Positions 8,170 to 15,845 of a stretch of DNA of 64,000 nucleotides are shown one piece after another. The notes under the pieces were generated by a model, which ran no database searches, had not been told where the DNA came from, and was given only the letters and a program-made list of their open reading frames with translations. Made by a program: the position numbers and the translations under genes. The stretch covers positions 124,001 through 188,000 of the forward strand of contig CAUESV010000003.1 of NCBI GenBank assembly GCA_959020715.1. Reading direction: 5' to 3'. How positions within the stretch are numbered: the first letter of the stretch is position 1; every line of letters begins with the position of its first letter. This DNA comes from an uncultured Collinsella sp. GTDB lineage: Bacteria; Actinomycetota; Coriobacteriia; Coriobacteriales; Coriobacteriaceae.

Positions 8170-10308
8170 TTACACGTTATCCACCTGCGATAACAATGAA
8201 ATAAGCTCCGCTTTGTTCTTGATCTTCAACTGGCGATAAGATGCGGATCGCAACGCTTGCACCGTAGATGCAGCATAACCTACGTCCTCCGCAATGGTCT
8301 TTGTCGTTGCGCCCTCTGCCGTCATCAGCAAAATTTGCGACTGAACATCAGAAAGGGAGCGCGATGTAAGCAAAGCCAGCTGGCGCACGCGAGCCGTTTC
8401 GGTGAACCCATTCGCACGGTACTCCAAGACGGCCCTCTCGTTCTCAACCGAGTGGGCGAACGCGATGTGCGTGACGAACATGGGCACAGACCAGCAGACG
8501 ACCACCGTTGCCACGACGACATTGACAGCCGAACTATGCCCCAACAGCGACGCAAGGAACAGCGGCTCGAAAACCATCAGATCCTGCGCCATGTTGAGCA
8601 AGACGACCCAGACAGGAGCCGTCGCCCCAAAGCAAAGCATCCATACCCCAAGCATTTTGCGCTGCGGACAGCTTCGCAGCACTACATATGTGAGCAGCAT
8701 CCCCGCCAGCACCACGAACCCATGAATTCGCCCCCTACTGGCCGCATAGATTGAAGCAGCGACACCTATTGACACCAATGGCACGATAGCCCGAGCACGG
8801 GCATGCACCTTAAACGGACGCAGCCCAACAGCGAGCGAAGCCGTAGACGCCACGCCGCAAAACAGGACCGGCACAGCTATCAACGGAACGCGTATGCACA
8901 TCAATGCCGTGATATAGATAAAAGACCATTCCGCAGCAGACAGTATCGCCCACATGCACGGGCTTCCGAGCCCAATCGCTTCACCTGCTCTATCCAGCGC
9001 AGCGCCACGATTCGGTTTTCCGCCCGCGTAGCGTAGCGACAGAAGCAGCCCGAGACCCAATGCGTAGCTTAAGAGGGAAAAGGCGACAGCCCGCGAAACA
9101 CCGGACCCCCAATCGCTATCCGCCATTACCAAGGGACCCGCCGCAAGGAGGATAAAAAATAATGTGAGCAGGTATCGAAACAGCCGGCGCGTTCGAGCTG
9201 ATGCCACCATATCATCAGCATGCCGCTGCGGCAGCTCATGCCCTACAGTATCACCCTCACCCGCAAACAACGCCACGAGCTCGCGTGAGCCCGCAACCGA
9301 CGCCTTCCCGTATGCTCGGTGAAGCGTTGTTCGCACCGTCGATGGCTTCGTATCCGTCTCCTTGGCAATTTCCGCCGGCGTTTTCCCTTTGAGCAGCAGT
9401 CGAACAAACTGCTCTTCTCTAGGCGACAGGGCAGGGGAAAACATCCCCGCATCGAATGGGTCGGACGCGCAGGCGATATCCGAATTGTTGTCCCGTTTCC
9501 CCCTTAGCAACATGCATACGAAGGCAGCAGCGATAGCGGACCCCATCGCCAGCAATGCAATGACCGCGGCATAGTTTGCGAAGTATGCCACATCGACAGC
9601 CGGAATAAGACCAATAGGAACTGCTACGAGCACAGAACAGGCAAACACGTCGCGCCGTCCATGGCCAAAGGCACGAGGGCGACAAAACAGCGGGGCCACA
9701 GCCAATGCGAGATAGACCAACGGAATTAAAAACGCAAGGCCAATTGACGCGGCCGAAACAGAGGGTATTCCCCATGGCTCGGGGACAATTCTCCATGAAA
9801 CTCGACAGCAAAACAGCAGGCAAGACAGGACAACTATTGTTTCTGCAAAAAGCGCGCTCTGCGGTCGGCGGGTCCCCCTTTCGCCGTCCCGCGCTGCCCC
9901 CCGTATCAAAGGAGAGCCCGCCGTATTCCAAATTACATATGAGATGAGCAGCGACCCAGTGAAGCACAAGGCACACGAAACGCCATGCAACAGCGAGATC
10001 GGTGCAAACGCGATTGGAATAGAATCTCCGCGAGCATAGAAGGCCAAGTCGACCCATTCGGGAACCACCGCAATAGCAACAAGGAAAACACCGAAGACGC
10101 CAAGGCGACCCGGCCGTCTTATTTCTCTCCCCTTGCGGAGCGCAACACCATGACCAAACGCCGCGAGGCATGCGCCAAGGATAACGAGCCAGGTCATTGC
10201 GCCTGATGCCAAGCCGATTGAAGATGAAAACCGGTGATAAGGGGTAACCGCCATTACGACAAGCGCAATGGTAAAAGCAGATGTGGCAGAGCAGCGGGAA
10301 AAGAGCAT
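8170..10308 (-). CDS. Membrane protein with two LuxR-type HTH domains
   Basis: 712 aa from ATG 10308, with GGAGG 4-5 bases upstream. It has two similar halves. Each has about six to eight membrane segments followed by a LuxR/GerE-type helix-turn-helix: the first at about residues 294-348 (starts LSPREEQFVRLLLKGKTPAE), the second at about 646-712 at the C-terminus. Coriobacteriia have many one-unit regulators of this kind, with a membrane sensor fused to a LuxR HTH. Two units in one chain are unusual and suggest a tandem duplication that could bind DNA as an internal dimer. It is upstream of the secreted protein and ABC genes on the same strand and is their likely regulator. Confidence 0.85.
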   Translation of the reverse strand: MLFSRCSATSAFTIALVVMAVTPYHRFSSSIGLASGAMTWLVILGACLAAFGHGVALRKGREIRRPGRLGVFGVFLVAIAVVPEWVDLAFYARGDSIPIAFAPISLLHGVSCALCFTGSLLISYVIWNTAGSPLIRGAARDGERGTRRPQSALFAETIVVLSCLLFCCRVSWRIVPEPWGIPSVSAASIGLAFLIPLVYLALAVAPLFCRPRAFGHGRRDVFACSVLVAVPIGLIPAVDVAYFANYAAVIALLAMGSAIAAAFVCMLLRGKRDNNSDIACASDPFDAGMFSPALSPREEQFVRLLLKGKTPAEIAKETDTKPSTVRTTLHRAYGKASVAGSRELVALFAGEGDTVGHELPQRHADDMVASARTRRLFRYLLTLFFILLAAGPLVMADSDWGSGVSRAVAFSLLSYALGLGLLLSLRYAGGKPNRGAALDRAGEAIGLGSPCMWAILSAAEWSFIYITALMCIRVPLIAVPVLFCGVASTASLAVGLRPFKVHARARAIVPLVSIGVAASIYAASRGRIHGFVVLAGMLLTYVVLRSCPQRKMLGVWMLCFGATAPVWVVLLNMAQDLMVFEPLFLASLLGHSSAVNVVVATVVVCWSVPMFVTHIAFAHSVENERAVLEYRANGFTETARVRQLALLTSRSLSDVQSQILLMTAEGATTKTIAEDVGYAASTVQALRSASYRQLKIKNKAELISLLSQVDNV

Positions 10309-10746
10309 ATGACCTCCATAGCGTGTCATTATATCGCCCGGACCGCTCGTTTATCTCTGTTCTCACACCAGCCAGCATCAATGATTCGGGCGAACTCCAA
10401 TCCGCGCCAGATCACGGTCCGACTTTTGTTCGCAGTCCCCACATCAAAGCGGGATGTGGTTTCCCTTTGGGCGTCGATTCGGAAAGTTCATCCCGTTCCA
10501 GGGCAATATTCTGGGATGCGGTTTCCGCAAGCTGCCCCTTTGGAAAGCGCATCCCATAATTTGGCTGAAAACTGAGATGCGCTTTCCAAACGAGCCGAAA
10601 CGGGCCGAATCGATCGGGCAACCTCGCATCCCGCTATCCTCCCCATGCACCCGAGCGTGCTACACTAGCAGTATCTATGCCACCGCGAACGGCTCGGCTC
10701 CGCGCCCGCCACTCGCAAACGAACTTTAAACGCACGAGGGTTGGCC
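10309..10746. other. Intergenic region with palindromic array
   Basis: This 438-bp space between divergent genes holds the 46-bp palindromic units at 10419-10587 and a possible -10 box (TACACT, about 10660) for the kinase gene. I see no credible coding sequence: short reading frames here only track the palindromes. Confidence 0.6.
10419..10587. repeat. 46-bp palindromic array, locus A (three units)
   Basis: Units are 10419-10464 (left arm decayed), 10481-10526 and 10542-10587. Each is exactly 46 bp, with spacers of 16 and 15 bp. Intact units start GGAAAG and end TTTCC, with arms containing CATCCC and GGGATGCG or GAGATGCG. They belong to the same family as 44553-44845 and 59899-60068. Confidence 0.75.
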
Positions 10747-12600
10747 ATGCCGCTTTTCTCGCAACATACCGCCCGGTTCTCGCCGGACGTTCCTTTGGAG
10801 GGCACCAGCTCTCGCGAGCTGCTCAAGCGGTACCAGCCGCTCGAGACACTTGCGACCGGCGGTTTTGGCTCCATCGAGATCTGCCGCGACACGCACCTGC
10901 GCCGCCGCGTCGCCATTAAGCGCATCCCCCTTATCAACGGTGCCGGCATGCCCGCCAGCGACATCATGGATGTCCTGCGCGAGGCGCACACCGCCGCCAT
11001 GCTTCAACATCCCAATATCGTGCAGGTCATCGACTTTACGCACGACACAGCCTATGCCTACCTGGTTATGGAATATGTCGATGGCATGTCGCTGGCCGAA
11101 TTTTTGCATCGCGTGGACGGCCACTCACTTACCTTTGACGAGGCCGCGGCCATTGCCGATGCCCTGGGCCAGGCGCTCACCTTCGCCCATAGTAATGGCG
11201 TACTCCACCTGGACATTAAGCCCGCTAACGTGCTCATCGACCACTCGGGCAATGTAAAGCTCACCGACTTTGGCATGGCGCGACTGTCGTCCGCCGGTGG
11301 CTTTGGCGGCTCGCGCGGCGGCACCATCGGCTACATGCCGCCCGAGCAGCTCGATATCGAGACCGGCACGGTCGACGAACGCGCCGATGTCTTCGCCCTT
11401 GCCTGCGTTATCTACGAGGGCCTGTGCGGCAGCGCTCCCTTTATGGCGGCCACGCCCGCCGACTCGCTCGACCGCATCATCGGCGGCGCCACCTATCCCA
11501 GCGAGCTGATACCACACTTTCCCCCGGGAGCCGAAGCCGCGCTCATGAGCGCGCTCTCCCCCATGCCGCAGGACCGCCCCAACAGCATCGAGGCATTTTG
11601 CGACCAGCTCCTTGCCGGTCTGGGCAGCGTGCGCGAGGGCCGTCGCAGCCTGGAGCAAATGGTTGGCGAGCTTTCGGATGACGAGCAGGAACTCGACGAT
11701 ATCGAGCCGTCGCACTACGAGGACGACGCCATCGAGGTCGACCCCGCACTCGGCTGGGCGGGCACGCGCTGGAGCCATGCGCGCGACTACACCATGCGCA
11801 CTATCTCGGCGCTAACGTGCGGCACCTTTAGCTTTTTGCTGATGCAAACGGCCGGGGTCGCGGCGCTTCCCGGCCTGGTCATTGCGGCCATCGCGATCGG
11901 AGCGGCGGCTGGCCTGGCCCCCCAGATTGGCTCGGCCATCTCGGCTGTGGGCTTTTTGGTGCTCATGGCCAACGCCACCATGCAGGCACAGGGCATCCTG
12001 TCGATGCTGCCCGTCGCGGTGATCTTTGCCGCCGCCATGTCCGGTTGGTGGATCGCCTGGGGTCGCACCGAGACTGCCGCGAGCGCCACGCTCACCTGTG
12101 CACTCGCGCTTGGCTGTCTGACCGGCAATACCTTCCTGGCAGCTGGGGTCGCCGCCGGCGTCGCGTCATTTTGGCTCGGACCGGCAAGCGCCGCCGCGGC
12201 AACGGGCATGGGCGTGCTTTTTGCCCGTCTGGCCACGGTCGCGCTTTCAGCCGGAGGCGTACTGGGGCTCGGTAACGTTGCCGCAGCGCTGGGAGACCCG
12301 CTCCTTTGGGCTGCCTTTGTGCTGGTCGCGGCAACTGCCGCAGCGTCATCTGCGCTGCTCAATGCCCATGCCAAGCGTGCCGATCAGGGCTCAAACCTTG
12401 CCGCAATCGCCGCCATCGCTGTCACCGGCATCGGCTGCGCAGCGGCGTCCTGTCTTGCACACCATATGGAAATTGCCAGCCTTGCAGCCGCGGTCGTCGC
12501 CAAGGCGGCGGTTGCGGGAACCCTATCCTCTATAATCGTTGGGATATGCCTATATTTGCTCGGATACCAAAGAACCTATACGGAGAGTGATCTTTCGTGA
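10747..12600 (+). CDS. Ser/Thr protein kinase with polytopic membrane domain
   Basis: 617 aa from ATG 10747, with GAGGG six bases upstream. Hanks-type kinase: glycine loop ATGGFGS near 37-43, catalytic Lys 58, catalytic loop HLDIKPAN at 154-161 with Asp 156, DFG at 174-176, and PPE at 198-200. The catalytic loop is HLD rather than HRD. The C-terminal half (about 350-610) is not PASTA but a strongly hydrophobic region with about eight membrane segments. First gene of a tightly packed run with FHA, phosphatase and cell wall genes, so it probably phosphorylates those FHA partners or cell division proteins. Confidence 0.93.
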   Translation: MPLFSQHTARFSPDVPLEGTSSRELLKRYQPLETLATGGFGSIEICRDTHLRRRVAIKRIPLINGAGMPASDIMDVLREAHTAAMLQHPNIVQVIDFTHDTAYAYLVMEYVDGMSLAEFLHRVDGHSLTFDEAAAIADALGQALTFAHSNGVLHLDIKPANVLIDHSGNVKLTDFGMARLSSAGGFGGSRGGTIGYMPPEQLDIETGTVDERADVFALACVIYEGLCGSAPFMAATPADSLDRIIGGATYPSELIPHFPPGAEAALMSALSPMPQDRPNSIEAFCDQLLAGLGSVREGRRSLEQMVGELSDDEQELDDIEPSHYEDDAIEVDPALGWAGTRWSHARDYTMRTISALTCGTFSFLLMQTAGVAALPGLVIAAIAIGAAAGLAPQIGSAISAVGFLVLMANATMQAQGILSMLPVAVIFAAAMSGWWIAWGRTETAASATLTCALALGCLTGNTFLAAGVAAGVASFWLGPASAAAATGMGVLFARLATVALSAGGVLGLGNVAAALGDPLLWAAFVLVAATAAASSALLNAHAKRADQGSNLAAIAAIAVTGIGCAAASCLAHHMEIASLAAAVVAKAAVAGTLSSIIVGICLYLLGYQRTYTESDLS

Positions 12601-13610
12601 ACTTCCTGAACATCTTCGAGGACCACGTGGCCGGCATCTTCGGTGCCACCCGTGCCCCGTTCTCCTTTAAGAAGCTTGCCAAGCAGGCCGCTCGCGACAT
12701 GGAGGATCAGACTCTTGTGATCAACGGCGTCAACACGGCGCCGGCACTCTATACCATCCTTATCGCCGCCGACGACGATCCCATGCTCGCCCCGTTCTAC
12801 CCCGAGCTTTCACGCGAGGTCCGCGAGTTTGTGAAGGCGCAGGCCGAAAAGCGCCGCTATGTGTTTGTCGGCGAACCCCTCGTGCGCTTTATGATCGATC
12901 CGCAGCTGCGCGCCGGCAAGTTCTCGGTCTTTGCCGAGAACGTCGATGCCCCCACGCTCGGCCGCCTGTACGAAGAAGAGCGCGCCTATCAAAACGGCCT
13001 GGGCCAGAACAACTCCGCGGCAAGCCGTGCCGCCAGCGCCCCGCGCGCCGGCCAGCAGCAGTTTGCTGCCCCGCAGCAGCAGCGCCCCGCCGCCATGCCC
13101 CAGCAGCAGCCGACGCCTCGCGCCGCCGCTCCCGACCCGCTTGCCGTGGCAGACCCCTTCGCGCCTAGCGTCCCCGACCCCGCCGCAGCACCCATCCCGG
13201 TGCCGCAGACCGTCTCGCGCGACGCGCTTGCCGGCATGGGCGGAGCCGCCGCGACCGGTGCCGCCGTGGGCCTAGGCGCCGCAGCCGGCATCGCCTCCAA
13301 CATGGCGAGCACTCGCGCCCCGCAGCGCCCGCTCGCCCAGCTCGTCGACGTCGTGAGCGGCGAGAGCCATAGCATCACCTCCGCACAGGTGACCATCGGT
13401 CGCGAGCGCTCAGTTTCCGATATTGCCCTGCGCGACCCCAACGTGTCGCGCCGCCACGCCCAGCTCACCTTTACGGGCTCGGATTGGTCGATCGAGGACC
13501 TCAATTCCACCAACGGCACGCTCGTCAACAACCGCCGCATTACGCGCTGCCCGCTGCGCAACGGCGATCTGCTGACGTTTGGCCTGAGCACCTTTGAATT
13601 TAGGGGATAG
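12597..13610 (+). CDS. fhaA: FhaA-like protein (DUF3662 plus FHA domain)
   Basis: 337 aa, starting at a GTG that overlaps the kinase stop (GTGA). Residues 1-130 match the N-terminal DUF3662 domain of actinobacterial FhaA, then comes a Gln/Pro/Ala-rich linker of about 130 residues, then an FHA phosphothreonine-binding domain at about 262-335 (with SRRHAQLTF and LNSTNGTLVN motifs). FhaA homologues recruit phosphorylated kinases or peptidoglycan proteins to regulate cell wall synthesis. Its place between a kinase and an FHA/phosphatase pair matches the fhaA-fhaB-pstP-rodA-pbpA-pknB order known in Actinobacteria. Confidence 0.9.
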   Translation: MNFLNIFEDHVAGIFGATRAPFSFKKLAKQAARDMEDQTLVINGVNTAPALYTILIAADDDPMLAPFYPELSREVREFVKAQAEKRRYVFVGEPLVRFMIDPQLRAGKFSVFAENVDAPTLGRLYEEERAYQNGLGQNNSAASRAASAPRAGQQQFAAPQQQRPAAMPQQQPTPRAAAPDPLAVADPFAPSVPDPAAAPIPVPQTVSRDALAGMGGAAATGAAVGLGAAAGIASNMASTRAPQRPLAQLVDVVSGESHSITSAQVTIGRERSVSDIALRDPNVSRRHAQLTFTGSDWSIEDLNSTNGTLVNNRRITRCPLRNGDLLTFGLSTFEFRG

Positions 13611-13616
13611 TCGCTT

Positions 13617-14033
13617 ATGAACATCGATATCGTCCTTTTTGCAGGCCGCATCGTCTTGGTCGCCCTGCTCTATATCTTCCTGTTCGCCGTCATGAAGACC
13701 GGCGTGGGACTCGTGCGCGGGCAGCGCCGCGACTCGGCTATCTGGACGATTGATGTGGACAAGGGTCCGCGCGGTATCCGCGGCATCCACGTAGACATGC
13801 TCGGCCCCGTCATCGTCGGTCGCTCGCCATCTTCGGACATCTGCATCAACGAACCGTTCGTCTCGGCCTCGCATGCGCGCTTTTCGCTGCAGGGCCCGGC
13901 GCTCATCATCGAGGACCTCAACTCGCTTAACGGCACGCTCGTCAACGGCCGCCAGCTCGTGGAGCCCGCGACGCTGCGCGAGGGCGACGAAGTCCAGATT
14001 GGCGACGTGGTCATGAAGGTGAACCGTCGATGA
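13617..14033 (+). CDS. fhaB: FHA domain protein, FhaB-like
   Basis: 138 aa. One N-terminal membrane segment (residues about 5-24) is followed by an FHA domain at about 50-130 (GRSPSSDICIN, SASHARFSL, LNSLNGTLVNG). It follows fhaA by 6 bp and overlaps the phosphatase gene (ATGA). Actinobacterial FhaB/FipA binds phosphorylated partners at the septum; membrane anchoring here agrees with a role in local cell envelope signalling. Confidence 0.9.
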   Translation: MNIDIVLFAGRIVLVALLYIFLFAVMKTGVGLVRGQRRDSAIWTIDVDKGPRGIRGIHVDMLGPVIVGRSPSSDICINEPFVSASHARFSLQGPALIIEDLNSLNGTLVNGRQLVEPATLREGDEVQIGDVVMKVNRR

Positions 14034-15829
14034 TCGACGAGGAGAACAAGTCCGCAACTATGACCGAGGCACCGGCCGCCGCCACAGCTGCACCGGCCCA
14101 CGCCGCTCCGGCGGGCTCCGCACCCGTGGAGCCCGAGGACACCGTGTTCTCCCTGCCTCTTTCGCATGTAACGCATGATATTTCGGATCTCGCCGATAAC
14201 GAGGACGAAGAGGATGCCGTAGCGGCGCCCATCGGCGCACATGCTGCGGAACAGCCCACAGCGCCCGAAGCAACCCCGGCGCCGGCTCACTTTGCAGAGC
14301 CCGTCGCCGCGGCAATCAACGAGAGCGCTGCGGTGTTTGCGGCACCCGAGCCCGCCGCGCCGGCGTTTCCCATAGCCCCGGCATCCGAGGTTGCGCCCGC
14401 GTCTACGCCGACGCCCGATCCTATAGACGTCAGCCCACAAGACGACGAGGCGACCGCCCGCGTGTCCGAGGAGCCCGGCTCCCCGGACACCGGCGATTCC
14501 GAATCAAACGCCGAGACCGACACCGTCTCTCCCGGTGACACAGCCGAGATCGACGTTGCCGCCGTTGAGGCCAAGCTCAAAGACCCCGGGTCGACCATGA
14601 GCTTTGAGCCCCTGACCGAGGAGCGCATCGAGACCGACTCGACCTATGATGCCGGCACCACCACGCAACTCATGTGGGGCGCCCGCTCCGACGTTGGCTG
14701 CGTACGCCCGCACAATGAGGATTCCTACCTGGTGCAGTCGCCGCTCTTTTGCGTATGCGACGGCATGGGTGGTCACGCTGCCGGCGAGGTAGCCTCTTCC
14801 ATCGCCGTTGAGACTATTGCCAAGACGGCCCCGCAGTCCGCCGACGCCGCACGCCTGGCGGCAGCCGTCGAGGCCGCTAACGCCGCCGTAATCGAGGCCG
14901 CCTTGAATGGCCTGGGCAAGCCCGGCATGGGCTGCACAGCCACTTGCGCCTATATCGAAAACGATACGCTCGCCATCGCCCACGTGGGCGACTCGCGCGC
15001 CTACCTGCTCCACGAGGGCACGCTCATCCGCGTGACCCGCGACCACTCCTACGTGGAGGAGCTCGTGGACGCCGGCGAGATCACGGCAGATGAGGCTCGC
15101 GTCCACCCCAACCGTTCGGTCATCACCCGCGCGCTGGGCTCGGACCCCGCTATGTATGCCGACCACTTCACTCTGCATATCGAGGAAGGCGACCGTCTGA
15201 TCCTGTGCTCCGACGGCCTTTCGAGCATGATTCCCGATAGCGATATCGAGAACATCGCCACGCAGTCCTCAACCGCGCAAATCTGCGTCGACAACCTAGT
15301 GGACGCGGCGCTTGCCGCCGGCGGCCACGACAACGTGACCGTAGTAGTCGTTGACCTGGTTGACGATGGCGTTATGCGCGAGGCGCAACGCGTGCGTCGC
15401 CGCAACGTCACCATCGGCGTCGTCTTAGGTCTCGTCTTGGTGCTGGCGGCTTCCATCTGGGCCTACACGGGTGTCACCGGCTCGTACTACCTGGGTACCT
15501 ACCAGGGCAATGTCGCCGTCTGGCGCGGCCTGCCCGGCAAGCCACTCGGACTCAAGCTCCACTGGCTCGAAAGCGAAACCAGTATTAAGCTGTCCGACCT
15601 GCCCGAAGACACGCAAAACCGCCTCAAGGCGGGCATTCCGCAAACAAGTGTCGACGATGCGCAGGACACGATATCCAAGTACCGCCACCAGATCGACGAG
15701 GAGCAGACCCGCCAGGTGATTGACGCGCAAACGATTCGCGACAACACCAATCAGGGATCGACCTCCGAATCAGATTCCGAGAAAACCGCCGAACAGTCCG
15801 CCGAGGCCGAAGCCTCCGAAAAGAACTAG
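14030..15829 (+). CDS. pstP: PP2C-family Ser/Thr protein phosphatase with disordered N-terminus
   Basis: 599 aa. The PP2C domain runs from about residue 213 to 450, with the metal-binding motifs RPHNEDSYL, CDGMGGHAAGE, HVGDSRAYL and GGHDNVTVVVVD. One membrane segment lies at about 462-485, then ~110 extracytoplasmic residues. Unlike typical PstP, which begins with the catalytic domain, this protein has ~210 N-terminal residues made almost entirely of Ala, Pro, Glu and Asp, probably disordered. It would reverse phosphorylation by the two kinases in this cluster. The start overlaps fhaB. Confidence 0.93.
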   Translation: MIDEENKSATMTEAPAAATAAPAHAAPAGSAPVEPEDTVFSLPLSHVTHDISDLADNEDEEDAVAAPIGAHAAEQPTAPEATPAPAHFAEPVAAAINESAAVFAAPEPAAPAFPIAPASEVAPASTPTPDPIDVSPQDDEATARVSEEPGSPDTGDSESNAETDTVSPGDTAEIDVAAVEAKLKDPGSTMSFEPLTEERIETDSTYDAGTTTQLMWGARSDVGCVRPHNEDSYLVQSPLFCVCDGMGGHAAGEVASSIAVETIAKTAPQSADAARLAAAVEAANAAVIEAALNGLGKPGMGCTATCAYIENDTLAIAHVGDSRAYLLHEGTLIRVTRDHSYVEELVDAGEITADEARVHPNRSVITRALGSDPAMYADHFTLHIEEGDRLILCSDGLSSMIPDSDIENIATQSSTAQICVDNLVDAALAAGGHDNVTVVVVDLVDDGVMREAQRVRRRNVTIGVVLGLVLVLAASIWAYTGVTGSYYLGTYQGNVAVWRGLPGKPLGLKLHWLESETSIKLSDLPEDTQNRLKAGIPQTSVDDAQDTISKYRHQIDEEQTRQVIDAQTIRDNTNQGSTSESDSEKTAEQSAEAEASEKN

Positions 15830-15845
15830 AAAGGGAGTGCCGCTT

